Origin: Nocardia exalbida NBRC 100660
GTDB taxonomy: Bacteria > Actinomycetota > Actinomycetes > Mycobacteriales > Mycobacteriaceae
Assembly (NCBI RefSeq): GCF_000308575.1
Contig: NZ_BAFZ01000025.1
Location: 62,001-126,000, forward strand
DNA: 64,000 nt
Reading direction: 5' to 3'
A program made the translations under genes and the position numbers. The notes under the pieces are model-generated. The model did not search any database, was not told where the DNA came from, and worked only from the letters and a program-made list of their open reading frames with translations. This document shows positions 1 to 8,880 of the stretch, in pieces. How positions within the stretch are numbered: the first letter of the stretch is position 1; every line of letters starts with the position of its first letter.

Positions 1-152
1 ACTGCTGTATGTTCTGGTCGGCCGAGGGGATGCGCCCTGGCTCGGAAATCGTCCGATGCGCGCCTGCTCCGCCCGCGCGACCGTCATGGTCATCGATCCA
101 CCGGCGATTATCTGATCAGATCGATCCAGCCCGGTAATCAGAGAACATGCAT

Positions 153-178
153 GTCTCACTGTATGTAGCAGGTGAGAC
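153..178. promoter_or_regulatory. Inverted repeat upstream of the acyl-CoA operon
   Basis: Arms GTCTCAC (153-159) and GTGAGAC (172-178) are perfect reverse complements separated by 12 bases. The site lies about 130 bases upstream of the thiolase-like gene. It may be a regulator binding site or a hairpin; no regulator gene is next to it in the window. Confidence 0.35.
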
Positions 179-236
179 GCAATCAGCTGGTTACCGGCAT
201 GGAGCTTGCGCTGCCGCACAAATCTCTTGCCCACTT

Positions 237-254
237 ACATACAACCTTGTATGT
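237..254. promoter_or_regulatory. Perfect palindrome, candidate operator of the acyl-CoA operon
   Basis: ACATACAA and TTGTATGT form a perfect 8-2-8 palindrome centred 62 bases upstream of the thiolase-like start codon. The AT-rich, short-spacer dyad is typical of a TetR-family operator, the usual regulators of actinobacterial beta-oxidation operons. The regulator itself is not in the window, so its identity is inference. Confidence 0.6.
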
Positions 255-307
255 TTGTTTTCACTCGTTCGGCCGCCTCGCGGCGTACGTACAAACTGAG
301 GAGTTCG

Positions 308-1525
308 ATGGCGAACAAGGTCTACGTGGTCGGTGTCGGGATGACGAAGTTCGAGAAGCCGGGCCGCCGCATGGTCGAGGAAGCCGACGGCACCACCCGC
401 GCGTGGGACTACCCGGACATGGCCCGGGAATCCGGAACCAAGGCGCTCGCCGACGCGGGAATCGACTACAACCTGGTGGAACAGGCCTACGTCGGTTATG
501 TCTACGGCGAATCCACCTCCGGGCAGCGTGCCGTCTACGAACTCGGCATGACCGGCATCCCGGTGGTCAACGTGAACAACAACTGCTCCACCGGCTCGAC
601 GGCGCTCTACCTTGCCGCGCAGGCGATCCGGGGCGGTCTGGCGGAATGCACGCTGGCGCTCGGCTTCGAGAAGATGCAGCCCGGCTCGCTCGGATCCACC
701 TGGGACGACCGCGAGCAGCCCATGGCCAAGCACATCATGGCGCTGGCGGAGATCTCCGAGGTGCTGTTCCCGGTGGCGCCGTGGATGTTCGGCGCCGCGG
801 GGCGCGAGCACATGAAGCAGTACGGCACCACCGCAGAGCATTTCGCCAAGATCGGCTACAAGAACCACAAGCACTCGGTGAACAACCCGTTCTCGCAGTT
901 CCAGGACGAGTACACCCTCGACGACATCCTCGCCTCGCGGATGATCTACGACCCGCTCACCAAGCTGCAATGCTCGCCGACCTCCGACGGGTCCGGTGCG
1001 GTCATCCTCGCCGGTGAGGACTTCGTCGACGCCCACGACCTCGCCGGGCAGGCGGTGGAGATCGTCGGCCAGGCGATGACCACCGACTTCGCCTCGACCT
1101 TCGACGAGACCGCCAAGAACCTGATCGGCTACGACATGAACGTCCAGGCCGCGCGGAAGGTCTACCAGCAGGCGGGGCTCGGCCCGGAGGACTTCCAGGT
1201 CATCGAGTTGCACGACTGCTTCTCGGCCAACGAACTGCTGCTCTACGAAGCGCTCGGGCTGTGCGGCGAGGGCGAGGCGGGACAGCTGGTCGACGACGGT
1301 CAGACCACCTACGGCGGCAAATGGGTGGTCAACCCCTCCGGCGGCCTGATCTCGAAGGGGCATCCGCTCGGCGCGACGGGGCTCGCCCAGTGCTCGGAGC
1401 TGACCTGGCAGCTGCGCGGCGCCGCGGACAAGCGGCAGGTGGACGGCGTCACCGCCGCCCTGCAACACAACATCGGCCTCGGCGGCGCTGCCGTCGTCAC
1501 CGCCTACCAGCGCGCCGATCGCTGA
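308..1525 (+). CDS. Thiolase-like lipid-transfer protein (SCP-x type acetyl-CoA acyltransferase)
   Basis: A 405-residue protein of the SCP-x thiolase / lipid-transfer (Ltp) family, which cleaves beta-ketoacyl-CoA or carries out retro-aldol steps in fatty-acid and steroid side-chain breakdown. The nucleophile region NNNCSTGS places the active-site Cys at about residue 93. HDCFSANE (about 307) and KGHPLGATG (about 358) are the other thiolase signatures. The ATG at 308 is chosen because GAGGAG lies just upstream and the family starts with this kind of [12 protein letters not shown] strand; the frame is open further upstream but reads promoter-like DNA. It is first in a five-gene co-directional run. 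Substrate (acyl or steroid side chain) cannot be read from sequence. Confidence 0.88.
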   Translation: MANKVYVVGVGMTKFEKPGRRMVEEADGTTRAWDYPDMARESGTKALADAGIDYNLVEQAYVGYVYGESTSGQRAVYELGMTGIPVVNVNNNCSTGSTALYLAAQAIRGGLAECTLALGFEKMQPGSLGSTWDDREQPMAKHIMALAEISEVLFPVAPWMFGAAGREHMKQYGTTAEHFAKIGYKNHKHSVNNPFSQFQDEYTLDDILASRMIYDPLTKLQCSPTSDGSGAVILAGEDFVDAHDLAGQAVEIVGQAMTTDFASTFDETAKNLIGYDMNVQAARKVYQQAGLGPEDFQVIELHDCFSANELLLYEALGLCGEGEAGQLVDDGQTTYGGKWVVNPSGGLISKGHPLGATGLAQCSELTWQLRGAADKRQVDGVTAALQHNIGLGGAAVVTAYQRADR

Positions 1526-1565
1526 CGCGGCCCGGCCGCGGACGAACTCGACGAGGAGTCGACAC

Positions 1566-2003
1566 ATGGGACACATCGAAGCCACCAAGGACGTCAACGC
1601 CGCCCCGGAAGCTCTGTGGGCGGTCGTCTCCGACCCGCAGACCTGGGACAAATGGTTCACCATCCACGAGCGCTTCATGGAGGAGCCGCCCGCTGTGCTC
1701 ACCGAGGGCGTCAAGCTGGTCGCCAAGATCGTGATGCTCGGCATGGCGAACAAGCTGGAGTGGACCATCGTCTCGGTGGACGCGCCGCACAAGCTGACCC
1801 TCGGCGGCACCGGCATGGCCGGGGTGAAGACCGAGTTCACCTTCGATATCCGGCCCAACGGCGAGGGAAGCAGCATCCTGGTGTCCGGTGACTTCGAGGG
1901 CGCCCTGATCAAGGGCGCGCTCGGCAAAGCGGTGGAGAAGGACGGCGTCAAACAGCTGGACCGATCACTCGAACAACTCGACGCCTTGGCCGCAGCGGCA
2001 TGA
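1566..2003 (+). CDS. SRPBCC (CoxG/polyketide-cyclase-like) family protein
   Basis: A 145-residue single-domain protein with the START/SRPBCC pattern: an N-terminal strand ending in APEALWAVVSDPQTW, central strands, and a long C-terminal helix (about 118-140). Such proteins bind hydrophobic ligands in a cavity and are not obviously catalytic here. It begins 40 bases after the thiolase-like gene behind GAGGAG, so it is probably in the same transcript and may bind an acyl or steroid intermediate; that role is inference. Its stop codon lies inside the first copy of the 66-base palindromic repeat. Confidence 0.75.
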   Translation: MGHIEATKDVNAAPEALWAVVSDPQTWDKWFTIHERFMEEPPAVLTEGVKLVAKIVMLGMANKLEWTIVSVDAPHKLTLGGTGMAGVKTEFTFDIRPNGEGSSILVSGDFEGALIKGALGKAVEKDGVKQLDRSLEQLDALAAAA

Positions 2004-2135
2004 GCGGTCAGGCCCGGAGGCGGCAGCGGAGCGTGACCACGCAGGGCCCCCGCTCATGCCGAATCGGACACGGCATGAGCGGTCAGGCCCGGAGGCGGCA
2101 GCGGAGCGTGACCACGCAGGGCCCCGCTCGTGCCG
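1996..2135. repeat. Two tandem copies of a 66-bp palindromic repeat
   Basis: Copy 1 spans about 1996-2061 and copy 2 about 2071-2135, with a 9-base spacer and near identity. Copy 1 ends in the inverted pair CGGCATGAGCG / CGCTCATGCCG; copy 2 has one mismatch in its right arm. The element fills the gap between the SRPBCC and MaoC genes, supplies the SRPBCC stop codon (ATGA) and sits just before the MaoC ribosome-binding site. It resembles REP/MITE-type intergenic elements. Confidence 0.8.
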
Positions 2136-2148
2136 GAGAGGAGTCGGC

Positions 2149-3018
2149 ATGAGTACCACCGCCCGCATCGCCGAGTTCGACGACAGTGGTTTGGAAACCT
2201 GGTCCGACGAGGAGCGTTTCGAGGTCACCGCCGCACGCGTGGCGGAGTACGCGGCCGCGACGAACGATCCGATCGCCGCGCATCTGGCCGGTACGGTGGC
2301 CGCGCCGGTGTTCGCGATCGTCCCGGTCTTCGAGGCCATGATGATGCCCGTCATCGATGTCGCGCCGATGGACATCTTCGGCCGGGTCGTGCACGGGGAG
2401 CAGGATTTCCACTTCCACCGCGCGATCCGGCCCGGCGACCGGCTGGTGTCGCGCGCCAAGGCGATCGGCTACACCAGCCGACCGAACGGGACCACCATCA
2501 CCATCCGCATCGAATGCCGCACCGACGCGGGCGAACCGGTCAACGACCAATACCTGACCGCCTTCTTCCGCAATATCGACGCGGGCGCGACGGTCGGCGC
2601 GGCCGCTCCGGCGCACAAGTTCGACGAACGGCTGCGCGAGCAGGATCCGGTCGCCGTGGTGGCGCAGCACGTGGACCATGACCAGACCTTCCGTTACGCA
2701 CCGGCTTCCGGTGATCCGGTGCCGCTGCACCTGGACGAACAGGTTGCCAAGGATGCCGGACTGCCCGGCATCATCGCGCACGGGTTGTGCACCATGGCGT
2801 TCGCGTCCTGGGCGGTGCTCACGGAGGTCGCGGAGTCGGATGTGCATAGGCTCCGGCGGTTCGCGGTGCGCTTCGCCAAGCTGGTCTTCCCCGGTGACGA
2901 GCTGGAGACCCGCATCTGGAAGGCAGGCTCCTCCGACGGGATCACCCGCTACGCCTTCGAGACCGTGCGCGGCGACGATGTCGTGCTCAGCGACGGACTG
3001 GCCGAGATCGCCGACTGA
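2149..3018 (+). CDS. MaoC family double-hotdog enoyl-CoA hydratase/dehydratase
   Basis: A 289-residue protein with two hotdog halves, the layout of actinobacterial and peroxisomal (R)-specific enoyl-CoA hydratases. The C-terminal half carries the hydratase-2 signature YAPASGDPVPLHLDEQVA (about 181-198), with the catalytic Asp and His present, followed by GIIAHGLCTMAF. The N-terminal half lacks this signature and would be the non-catalytic lobe. The ATG at 2149 follows GGAGAGGAG; the longer upstream frame reads through the intergenic repeat and is rejected. It probably hydrates the enoyl-CoA made by the acyl-CoA dehydrogenase at the end of the operon. Confidence 0.85.
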   Translation: MSTTARIAEFDDSGLETWSDEERFEVTAARVAEYAAATNDPIAAHLAGTVAAPVFAIVPVFEAMMMPVIDVAPMDIFGRVVHGEQDFHFHRAIRPGDRLVSRAKAIGYTSRPNGTTITIRIECRTDAGEPVNDQYLTAFFRNIDAGATVGAAAPAHKFDERLREQDPVAVVAQHVDHDQTFRYAPASGDPVPLHLDEQVAKDAGLPGIIAHGLCTMAFASWAVLTEVAESDVHRLRRFAVRFAKLVFPGDELETRIWKAGSSDGITRYAFETVRGDDVVLSDGLAEIAD

Positions 3019-3092
3019 TCCTCCAGCGGCGGCACGAATTCCGCCGCGTTCTTTCCCATCGCCGGATTCGGCGCGACTTCAGGAGACAACAC

Positions 3093-3968
3093 ATGGGCGT
3101 ACTGGACGGACGGGTCGCCGTCATCACCGGTGCGGGCCGCGGCATCGGCCGCGAGCACGCACTGCTGTTCGCGAAGGAGGGCGCCGCGGTGGTCGTCAAC
3201 GACCTCGGCGGCAGCAACGCGGGCGAGGGGACCGACAGCGGTCCCGCCCAGGATGTGGCGCGCGAGATCGTCGCCGCGGGCGGCAGGGCGGTGGCCAATA
3301 CCGACGACGTCGCCACCTGGGACGGCGCGCAGAAGCTGGTGGAACAGGCGGTCACCGAGTTCGGCGGCCTCGACGTCGTGGTCAACAACGCGGGCATCCT
3401 GCGCGACGCCTTCATCGCGGGCATGTCCGAAGCGCAGTGGGACGCGGTGATCGCCGTGCATCTAAAGGGGCACGCCGCGGTGCTGCACCATGCCGCCGCG
3501 TATTGGAAGCAGCAGTCCAAGGCGGGCAATCAGCCCGATGCCGCGGTGATCAACACCGCATCGGCGTCCGGTACCACCCTGCCCAACCCGGGCCAGGCAA
3601 ATTACGGCGCGGCCAAGGCCGCGATCGCCGCCCTGACCCTGGTGGCCGCCGACGAACTGGCCCGCTACGGCGTGCGGGTCAACGCGATCGCGCCGATCGC
3701 GCGCACCCGGCTCACCCTGGCCACTCCCGGTATGGGCGAGATGCTGGCGGCCGAGGCGGAGTCGTCCGAGGGCGGGTTCGACGCCTTCGCCCCGGCCAAT
3801 ATCGCGCCGCTGGTCGCGTACCTGGCCGCCGAGACGTGCCCGATCACCGGCAAGGTGTTCGCGGTGCAGGGCGGCGCGATCTCCGAGCTGGCGGGTTGGC
3901 ACGATGTGAAGACCATCGAGACCGAGGGTCCGTGGCTGATCGACGACATCGCCGCCCGGCTGCCCTGA
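3093..3968 (+). CDS. SDR family 3-hydroxyacyl-CoA dehydrogenase-like oxidoreductase
   Basis: A 291-residue short-chain dehydrogenase. The cofactor motif TGAGRGIG is at about residues 11-18, NNAG at about 97-100, the catalytic Ser in NTASASGTT and the Tyr-Lys pair in NYGAAKAA (about 170-176). The insertion HLKGHAAVLHHAAAYWK is typical of (R)-3-hydroxyacyl-CoA dehydrogenases related to peroxisomal multifunctional enzyme 2 (HSD17B4-type). It pairs logically with the upstream MaoC hydratase: together they form the hydration and second oxidation steps. AGGAG precedes the start codon. Confidence 0.85.
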   Translation: MGVLDGRVAVITGAGRGIGREHALLFAKEGAAVVVNDLGGSNAGEGTDSGPAQDVAREIVAAGGRAVANTDDVATWDGAQKLVEQAVTEFGGLDVVVNNAGILRDAFIAGMSEAQWDAVIAVHLKGHAAVLHHAAAYWKQQSKAGNQPDAAVINTASASGTTLPNPGQANYGAAKAAIAALTLVAADELARYGVRVNAIAPIARTRLTLATPGMGEMLAAEAESSEGGFDAFAPANIAPLVAYLAAETCPITGKVFAVQGGAISELAGWHDVKTIETEGPWLIDDIAARLP

Positions 3969-3994
3969 TCCCGGGGAATGTGAGGAGAACGACG

Positions 3995-5251
3995 ATGTTC
4001 GAATGGTCCGAGACCGATGTGATGATCCGCGATGCCGTCCGGGGGTTCATCGACAAGGAGATCCGCCCCAACCTGGACGCGCTCGACAGCGGCGAACTGC
4101 CGCCGTACCCCGTCATCCGGAAGTTGTTCCGCGAGTTCGGGATCGACGTGATGGGCGGCGAGGCCGTGCAGAAGATGCTTGCCAAGCAGGAGGCGCGGCA
4201 GGCCGCCGTGGCGGCGGGGGAGCCGAAGCCGGAGAAGAAGGCCTCCGGCTCGAGCCCGTTCGCCGGACAGGAATCGCTGATGGCGGTGCTCATCGGTGAG
4301 CTGTCCGGGGTGTGCATGGGCCTGGTCACCGCGATGGGCGTGAGCATCGGTCTCGGCGCCACCACCATCATGTCGCGCGGCACGCCGGCGCAGAAGCAGC
4401 GCTGGCTGGAGGACATCGTCACCATGCGGAAGGTGGCGTCCTGGGCGATCACCGAACCGGACTCCGGTTCCGACGCGTTCGGCGGCATGAAGACCTACGT
4501 CAAGCGCGACGGGGAGGACTACCTGCTCAACGGGCAGAAGACCTTCATCACCAACGGTCCCTTCGCCGACGTGATGATCGTCTACGCGAAGCTGGACGAC
4601 GGCGCGGGCGGTGACAAGCGCGACCGCAAGGTGCTCACCTTCGTGCTCGACAAGGGCATGCCAGGCCTCACCCAGGGCAAGCCGTTTAAGAAGATGGGCC
4701 TGCATTCCTCCCCGACCGGTGAACTGTTCTTCGACAACGTGCGCGTCGGCCGCGACCGGCTGCTCGGCGAGACCGAGGAGCACAAGGGCGGCGACGGCCG
4801 CGACAGCGCCCGGTCCAGCTTCACCGCCGAGCGCATCGGCGTGGCCTTCATGGCGCTGGGCATCATCAACGAGTGTCATCGACTGTGCCTGGAGTACGCC
4901 AAGAGCCGCAAACTCTGGGGCCAGGAAATCGGGCGCTTCCAACTCGTCCAGCTGAAGCTGGCGAAGATGGAGATCGCGCGGATCAACGTGCAGAACATGG
5001 TGTTCAACACGCTGGAGCGGGGCCGCGCGGGCAAACCCCCGACCCTGGCCGAGGCCTCCGCGATGAAGCTGTACGCCTCCGAGGCGGCCACCGAGGTGGC
5101 GATGGAAGCGGTCCAGCTCTTCGGCGGCAACGGCTACATGACCGAGTACCACGTGGAGCAACTCGCGCGCGACGCCAAGTCGCTGATGATCTACGCGGGC
5201 AGCAACGAGATCCAGGTGACCCACATCGCGAAGGGCCTTCTGGCGCAGTAG
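3995..5251 (+). CDS. Acyl-CoA dehydrogenase
   Basis: A 418-residue FAD-dependent acyl-CoA dehydrogenase that would introduce the alpha-beta double bond. Family landmarks are WAITEPDSGSD (about 149-159), LFGGNGYMTEYHVEQ (about 375) and YAGSNEIQ near the C-terminus. At the usual catalytic-Glu position (YEG in short- and medium-chain enzymes) this protein has Ala. A Glu in FTAERIGVAF (about 272) sits where isovaleryl-CoA and long-chain enzymes keep their base, which suggests that class. An unusual Lys/Ala-rich insertion (about 60-85) follows the first helices. The ATG at 3995 has GAGGAG upstream; the frame is open well before it but there codes the other strand's shadow. Confidence 0.88.
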   Translation: MFEWSETDVMIRDAVRGFIDKEIRPNLDALDSGELPPYPVIRKLFREFGIDVMGGEAVQKMLAKQEARQAAVAAGEPKPEKKASGSSPFAGQESLMAVLIGELSGVCMGLVTAMGVSIGLGATTIMSRGTPAQKQRWLEDIVTMRKVASWAITEPDSGSDAFGGMKTYVKRDGEDYLLNGQKTFITNGPFADVMIVYAKLDDGAGGDKRDRKVLTFVLDKGMPGLTQGKPFKKMGLHSSPTGELFFDNVRVGRDRLLGETEEHKGGDGRDSARSSFTAERIGVAFMALGIINECHRLCLEYAKSRKLWGQEIGRFQLVQLKLAKMEIARINVQNMVFNTLERGRAGKPPTLAEASAMKLYASEAATEVAMEAVQLFGGNGYMTEYHVEQLARDAKSLMIYAGSNEIQVTHIAKGLLAQ

Positions 5252-5753
5252 TTTCGAGCGGCCGACTCGCTCGGCAACTTGCTCGGCGCTCATGGATTCG
5301 AGCGAAACAGCCGAGCTTCGGCCGTTTGTGACCGGGCTGTCTGCCGTCTCAGCGCACGGGCGGACGGCGGTCATTCGACGGCCGCCGTGTGATCACGGCT
5401 CGGCCGCCTTCAGTCCTATGAACACTGCTGCGCACGACCACATCGGCCCTACCGCCGGTCGAGCCGGGCGACCTTCACCGTGTCCTGTCCGGGGCTCGTG
5501 TCTTCGAGGCGCGACCCTGCCGGCAATCGAGTCGGGCCGCTCTGACCGTGTGCATGTGGCCCTGAGCTGCCGACGCGTCCAGTTGACCCCAACCAGGGGT
5601 CTCGACCGAAGCGAACTGGCACTGCCCACCCGCCCCACGAGCCGCGGGCCCGCTATCGAGAGCTCGATCGTCAACGAGCCCAGCTCAACCCCGACTCCCG
5701 GTCGCGAGCCACAAAGGGGCCGCGAACACCCAGCGCCGAAGGCGCTGGAAAAA
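5252..5753. other. Non-coding gap between convergent genes
   Basis: About 500 bases between the end of the acyl-CoA dehydrogenase and the end of the leftward hydrolase. Open frames cross it but none resembles a known family or has a convincing ribosome-binding site. I see no tRNA, strong terminator or mobile element. Confidence 0.5.
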
Positions 5754-6638
5754 CTACACAGCGCGCAACCGCGTGCGGCTGGCGTACACGTGCTCGGCGA
5801 TGAGGGTGGCGATGCGGTCGGGCGCTTCCAGCATCGGCACGTGGCCGACGCCGTTGACCAGGATGCGGTCGGCGGATTCGGGCAGTTCCTTCAGGTAGCG
5901 GCGTGCGTAGACGCGGTTGGGGATGACCCGGTCGTACTCCGCGAGCAGCAGCCGGACCGGCGTCCGCAGGGAGGACAGGTCCTCCTGGGCCGGCGCTCGC
6001 ATCGCGCCGAGGATCATCGGCACCATCGCCGGGCAGTGCAGTGCGGCGGCGAGGGCGGCGGCGGCGTCGCGGCGGGAGACCGCGGAGGCCTGCTTGCTCA
6101 GTGCGAGCAGCGCGATCCGCTGGGCGAGGGGGTTGCCGATCGCGAATCCGCCCAGGCGCTTGCCGATCTGGACGATCGGCACCAGCGAGAGGAATTTCAG
6201 GTTGATCCGCCACTGGGTCAGCGAGGGCGCGTGCCAGCCGCCCGCGGGCGCGATGAGCGTCAAGGTGCGGGCGCGTCCGCGGCGGGCGAGTTCGACGCCG
6301 ACCAGCCCGCCGAGGGAGTTGCCCGCGATATGGCAGGTGCGCCAGCCCAGTTCGTCGAGCTGATCACAGATCCCGTCGGCCAGCGTCGAGACGTTCACCG
6401 CCGGGCCCTCGGTGGGCGCACCGCCCCAGTGCCCCGCGAACGCGGGCGCGAACACTTCGCAGTGCGTCGACAGCCGCGCGGCGGTCTGCTCCCAGCAGTG
6501 CGGCGACATCATGAATCCGTGCAGCAACAGCAGGGGATCGCCGGAACCTACATGCAGTGCCTTGATCGGCTGTGGCTGTTTCGCCGGGGTGGAGCCGCGC
6601 GCGGCGGCGGAGGAGGACTGGGAGGTATCGGACGACAT
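5754..6638 (-). CDS. Alpha/beta hydrolase
   Basis: A 294-residue alpha/beta-hydrolase-fold protein. The oxyanion motif LLLLHGFMMS (about 37-46), nucleophile elbow GNSLGG, acid AEYDRVIP and His in NGVGHVPMLE make a complete Ser-Asp-His triad. A helical cap lies between the elbow and the acid. The ATG at 6638 is preferred because AAGGGG precedes it and the Ser/Ala-rich leader is short; the frame remains open across the divergent gene. Substrate is unknown; esterase, epoxide hydrolase or C-C hydrolase roles are all possible. It is divergent from the exonuclease gene with 54 bases between starts. Confidence 0.85.
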   Translation of the reverse strand: MSSDTSQSSSAAARGSTPAKQPQPIKALHVGSGDPLLLLHGFMMSPHCWEQTAARLSTHCEVFAPAFAGHWGGAPTEGPAVNVSTLADGICDQLDELGWRTCHIAGNSLGGLVGVELARRGRARTLTLIAPAGGWHAPSLTQWRINLKFLSLVPIVQIGKRLGGFAIGNPLAQRIALLALSKQASAVSRRDAAAALAAALHCPAMVPMILGAMRAPAQEDLSSLRTPVRLLLAEYDRVIPNRVYARRYLKELPESADRILVNGVGHVPMLEAPDRIATLIAEHVYASRTRLRAV

Positions 6639-6692
6639 CGTCTTCACCCCTTCCTGGACGGCAGTGTCCGGGGGGACTTCATCTGACCAGCA

Positions 6693-7604
6693 TTGTACGG
6701 TCGTGAGGTGCCGTATATCTCGACAGTGAACGTGAACGGTGTCCGCGCCGCCGCGGGCAAGGGGCTGCTCGCCTGGCTCGCGGTCACCGAAGCCGACGTC
6801 GTGTGCGTGCAGGAGACCCGCGCGACCGACGCGCAGGTCCGGGCCGCGCTGGCTCCCGCGCTCGACGCGGGATGGCAACTGTCGCACGCCGAGCCGGAGT
6901 CGAAGGGCCGCGCCGGTGTCGGCATCCTGTCCCGGCGGACGCCCTGCGCCGTGCGAGTCGGCTTCGGCAGCAGCGAGTTCGCCGCCGCGGGACGCTATCT
7001 GGAGGCCGACTTCGAGGACGTCACCGTGGCCAGCGTCTACGTGCACTCCGGCGACGCGGGCACGGTGCGCCAAGACGAGAAGTACCGCTTCATGGCCGAA
7101 CTCGGCGCCTATCTCACCGCGCGAACCGGGGACTTCGTGGTCGCCGGGGACTGGAACATCGCGCACACCGAGCGGGACTTGAAGAACTGGAAAGGCAACC
7201 TGAAGTCGGCCGGCTTCCTGCCGCAGGAGCGGGCGTGGATCGATGACCTGCTGGCCGCGGGCTACGTCGACGTGGTGCGCCACCTGCATCCCGGGGTCGA
7301 CGGCCCGTACAGCTGGTGGTCCTACCGGGGCCGCGCGTTCGACAACGACAGCGGTTGGCGCATCGACGCGGTTTACGCAAGAGAGGGGGTCGCCTCCCGC
7401 GCTGTGTCGGCACGGGTGGAGCGTGCGGCGACGTACGCCGAGCGTTGGTCTGACCATGCTCCGGTCACGGTGGAGTTCGCGGAGAAGGTTCCCGCACCGC
7501 TGACCAACGAATACCCCCTACACGGTCACGGTCACGGGCGGGGCGTACGAGCATCCAGCGCCTTGCGGATCAGCTCCCGTGCTGCTTCACCGGTCACGGA
7601 CTGA
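6693..7604 (+). CDS. xthA: Exodeoxyribonuclease III, with an exchanged C-terminus
   Basis: A 303-residue AP endonuclease / exonuclease III. The metal and catalytic residues lie in VNVNGVRAA (Asn), VQETRA (Glu), GDWNIAHTERDL (Asp-Asn) and WSDHAPVTVEF (Asp-His). The enzyme incises abasic sites in base-excision repair. After the normal family end, VTVEF, about 35 unrelated residues follow and overlap the convergent HTH gene by 73 bases. Codons around SDHAP (tct gac cat gct ccg) are less GC-rich than the rest. A second, GC3-rich copy of the terminal codons lies at about 10121-10159, so the present 3-prime end was probably supplied by an inserted element. A GTG at 6708 is an alternative start. Confidence 0.85.
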   Translation: MYGREVPYISTVNVNGVRAAAGKGLLAWLAVTEADVVCVQETRATDAQVRAALAPALDAGWQLSHAEPESKGRAGVGILSRRTPCAVRVGFGSSEFAAAGRYLEADFEDVTVASVYVHSGDAGTVRQDEKYRFMAELGAYLTARTGDFVVAGDWNIAHTERDLKNWKGNLKSAGFLPQERAWIDDLLAAGYVDVVRHLHPGVDGPYSWWSYRGRAFDNDSGWRIDAVYAREGVASRAVSARVERAATYAERWSDHAPVTVEFAEKVPAPLTNEYPLHGHGHGRGVRASSALRISSRAASPVTD

Positions 7605-8374
7605 CCGGCCAGAACATCGAACGTCCGGTGATATACCGCGATCTCTCGCGGCTGCGTGATCGACAGCTCTGCCGTGATGTTTTCGACCAGGACACGACTC
7701 GAATCGAACATCAGAAACGACGTGGTAGCCGTCTCGAACGGTGCCAGCATCGGCACGATTCCGAGCGTCACACGTGGCATACCTTGGACAGCTAAGAGCC
7801 GGTCGAGCTGGCCGACCATCGTCTGATCGTCGCCAACGGTGGTGTACAACGCTTGTTCACCAAGGACGAAGTGGAACAAGTGATCCCGCTGATACAAGAC
7901 TTGTTGCCGCTGCATCCGCTTGGATACACCCGCGTCCAGATCGTTCGGAATCTGCTGGAACTCGATTACCTTCCGCAGGATGCCCGCCGCGTAGTCGGCG
8001 GTCTGTAGAAGACCGGGAACCAAGACCGGTTCAAACGATCGGATGATCCGAGCTTCGGATTCCCACTTGATCGACGCTTGCTGCCTGCGCTTCGTTCCGG
8101 TACCGAGAATCTTCCGCCATTCGAGGTACGCGGTATCTATGCTCTGCCGCGCCGCGTGGAGGTCTGCTAGTTGGTCACCCGCGTTGCAGTGTCGGCAGTA
8201 CGCCGAGATGTCCTCCAGAGACGGCCGTATCCGTCCGTATTCGATCTTGGAGACCTTGCTGGCGTCCCATCCGCTACGGCGTGCCAACTCCGCACCGGAC
8301 AACCCAGCGGCAACACGAATACCCCGGAGTTGCGCCCCGAGATATTCGCGCTGCTGGTCAACGGAACCGGTCAC
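7532..8374 (-). CDS. XRE-family HTH regulator with DUF5753
   Basis: A 280-residue protein with an N-terminal XRE helix-turn-helix (about 8-65, LGAQLRGIRVAAGLSGAELA onwards) and the C-terminal effector region called DUF5753. This is the architecture of Streptomyces WhiJ/Scr1-type regulators, which usually sit beside small partner genes. The GTG at 8374 is chosen because it overlaps the upstream stop codon as GTGA. It is last of three overlapping minus-strand genes, which suggests one transcript and a shared job. Confidence 0.82.
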   Translation of the reverse strand: MTGSVDQQREYLGAQLRGIRVAAGLSGAELARRSGWDASKVSKIEYGRIRPSLEDISAYCRHCNAGDQLADLHAARQSIDTAYLEWRKILGTGTKRRQQASIKWESEARIIRSFEPVLVPGLLQTADYAAGILRKVIEFQQIPNDLDAGVSKRMQRQQVLYQRDHLFHFVLGEQALYTTVGDDQTMVGQLDRLLAVQGMPRVTLGIVPMLAPFETATTSFLMFDSSRVLVENITAELSITQPREIAVYHRTFDVLAGQSVTGEAARELIRKALDARTPRP

Positions 8375-8880
8375 TGTGTGACGTACTCCGGAAACGGAGT
8401 GGCGAGAGACCAGAACCGGACTCGGAGCCCGCGACAGTACGCGGCAATGTGCGGGTCGCTGGTTACCGCACCGGACCAACCTCCGGACTCCCCGAACGCT
8501 GAGAAGACCACTGTTTCGTCATCAAGTAGCCAATAGTCATCCGAAGGGACTTCCCCGGCACGATGCCGGGGCAGATATCGAATGTCTTCGCCTGCCCGTA
8601 CGTTGAGCGCTGCCACGGCAAGCGCGAACCGGGTGTAGTCGGTGTGGGGTTCGGTGACGATTCGTACCCGTGTAACCGCTACGCCCCGGCTGGTCGCCTC
8701 CTGTACTAGCTCGGTCCACGGCTGGAACCATGCGTAGTCATCCGGCTCGTCTGCCAGGAATCGCCGGAACGGTTCATGCTCGTTCGGTTCGGCGTACGAG
8801 TCGAGCACTTCGAGGTGAAACGCTTCCCGCTTGCAGGTCCGGAGTAGGTCCGGGAACCCTTCATCGGGCACTAGCAGCAC
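8371..8880 (-). CDS. DUF6879 family protein
   Basis: A 169-residue protein of unknown biochemistry. It has the pattern of DUF6879 proteins: a hydrophobic N-terminal helix, the block YAWFQPWTELVQEATSRGV followed by RVRIV, and a Trp/Asp-rich C-terminal half including DDYWLLDDETVVF. These proteins habitually accompany DUF5753 XRE regulators in Streptomyces and Nocardia. It starts with GTG, overlaps the upstream gene by 20 bases and the downstream regulator by 4. A role as a regulatory partner is inference from context. Confidence 0.75.
   Translation of the reverse strand: MLLVPDEGFPDLLRTCKREAFHLEVLDSYAEPNEHEPFRRFLADEPDDYAWFQPWTELVQEATSRGVAVTRVRIVTEPHTDYTRFALAVAALNVRAGEDIRYLPRHRAGEVPSDDYWLLDDETVVFSAFGESGGWSGAVTSDPHIAAYCRGLRVRFWSLATPFPEYVTQ

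Noticed and set aside
2678..5251. An 857-codon fusion of MaoC/SDR-region sequence with the acyl-CoA dehydrogenase
   Set aside because: Residues before the dehydrogenase start are out-of-frame readings of the MaoC and SDR genes; the true ATG is at 3995.
5754..7457. A 567-codon reading of the alpha/beta hydrolase gene
   Set aside because: The upstream half lies opposite the exonuclease gene and has no family resemblance; the hydrolase starts at 6638.
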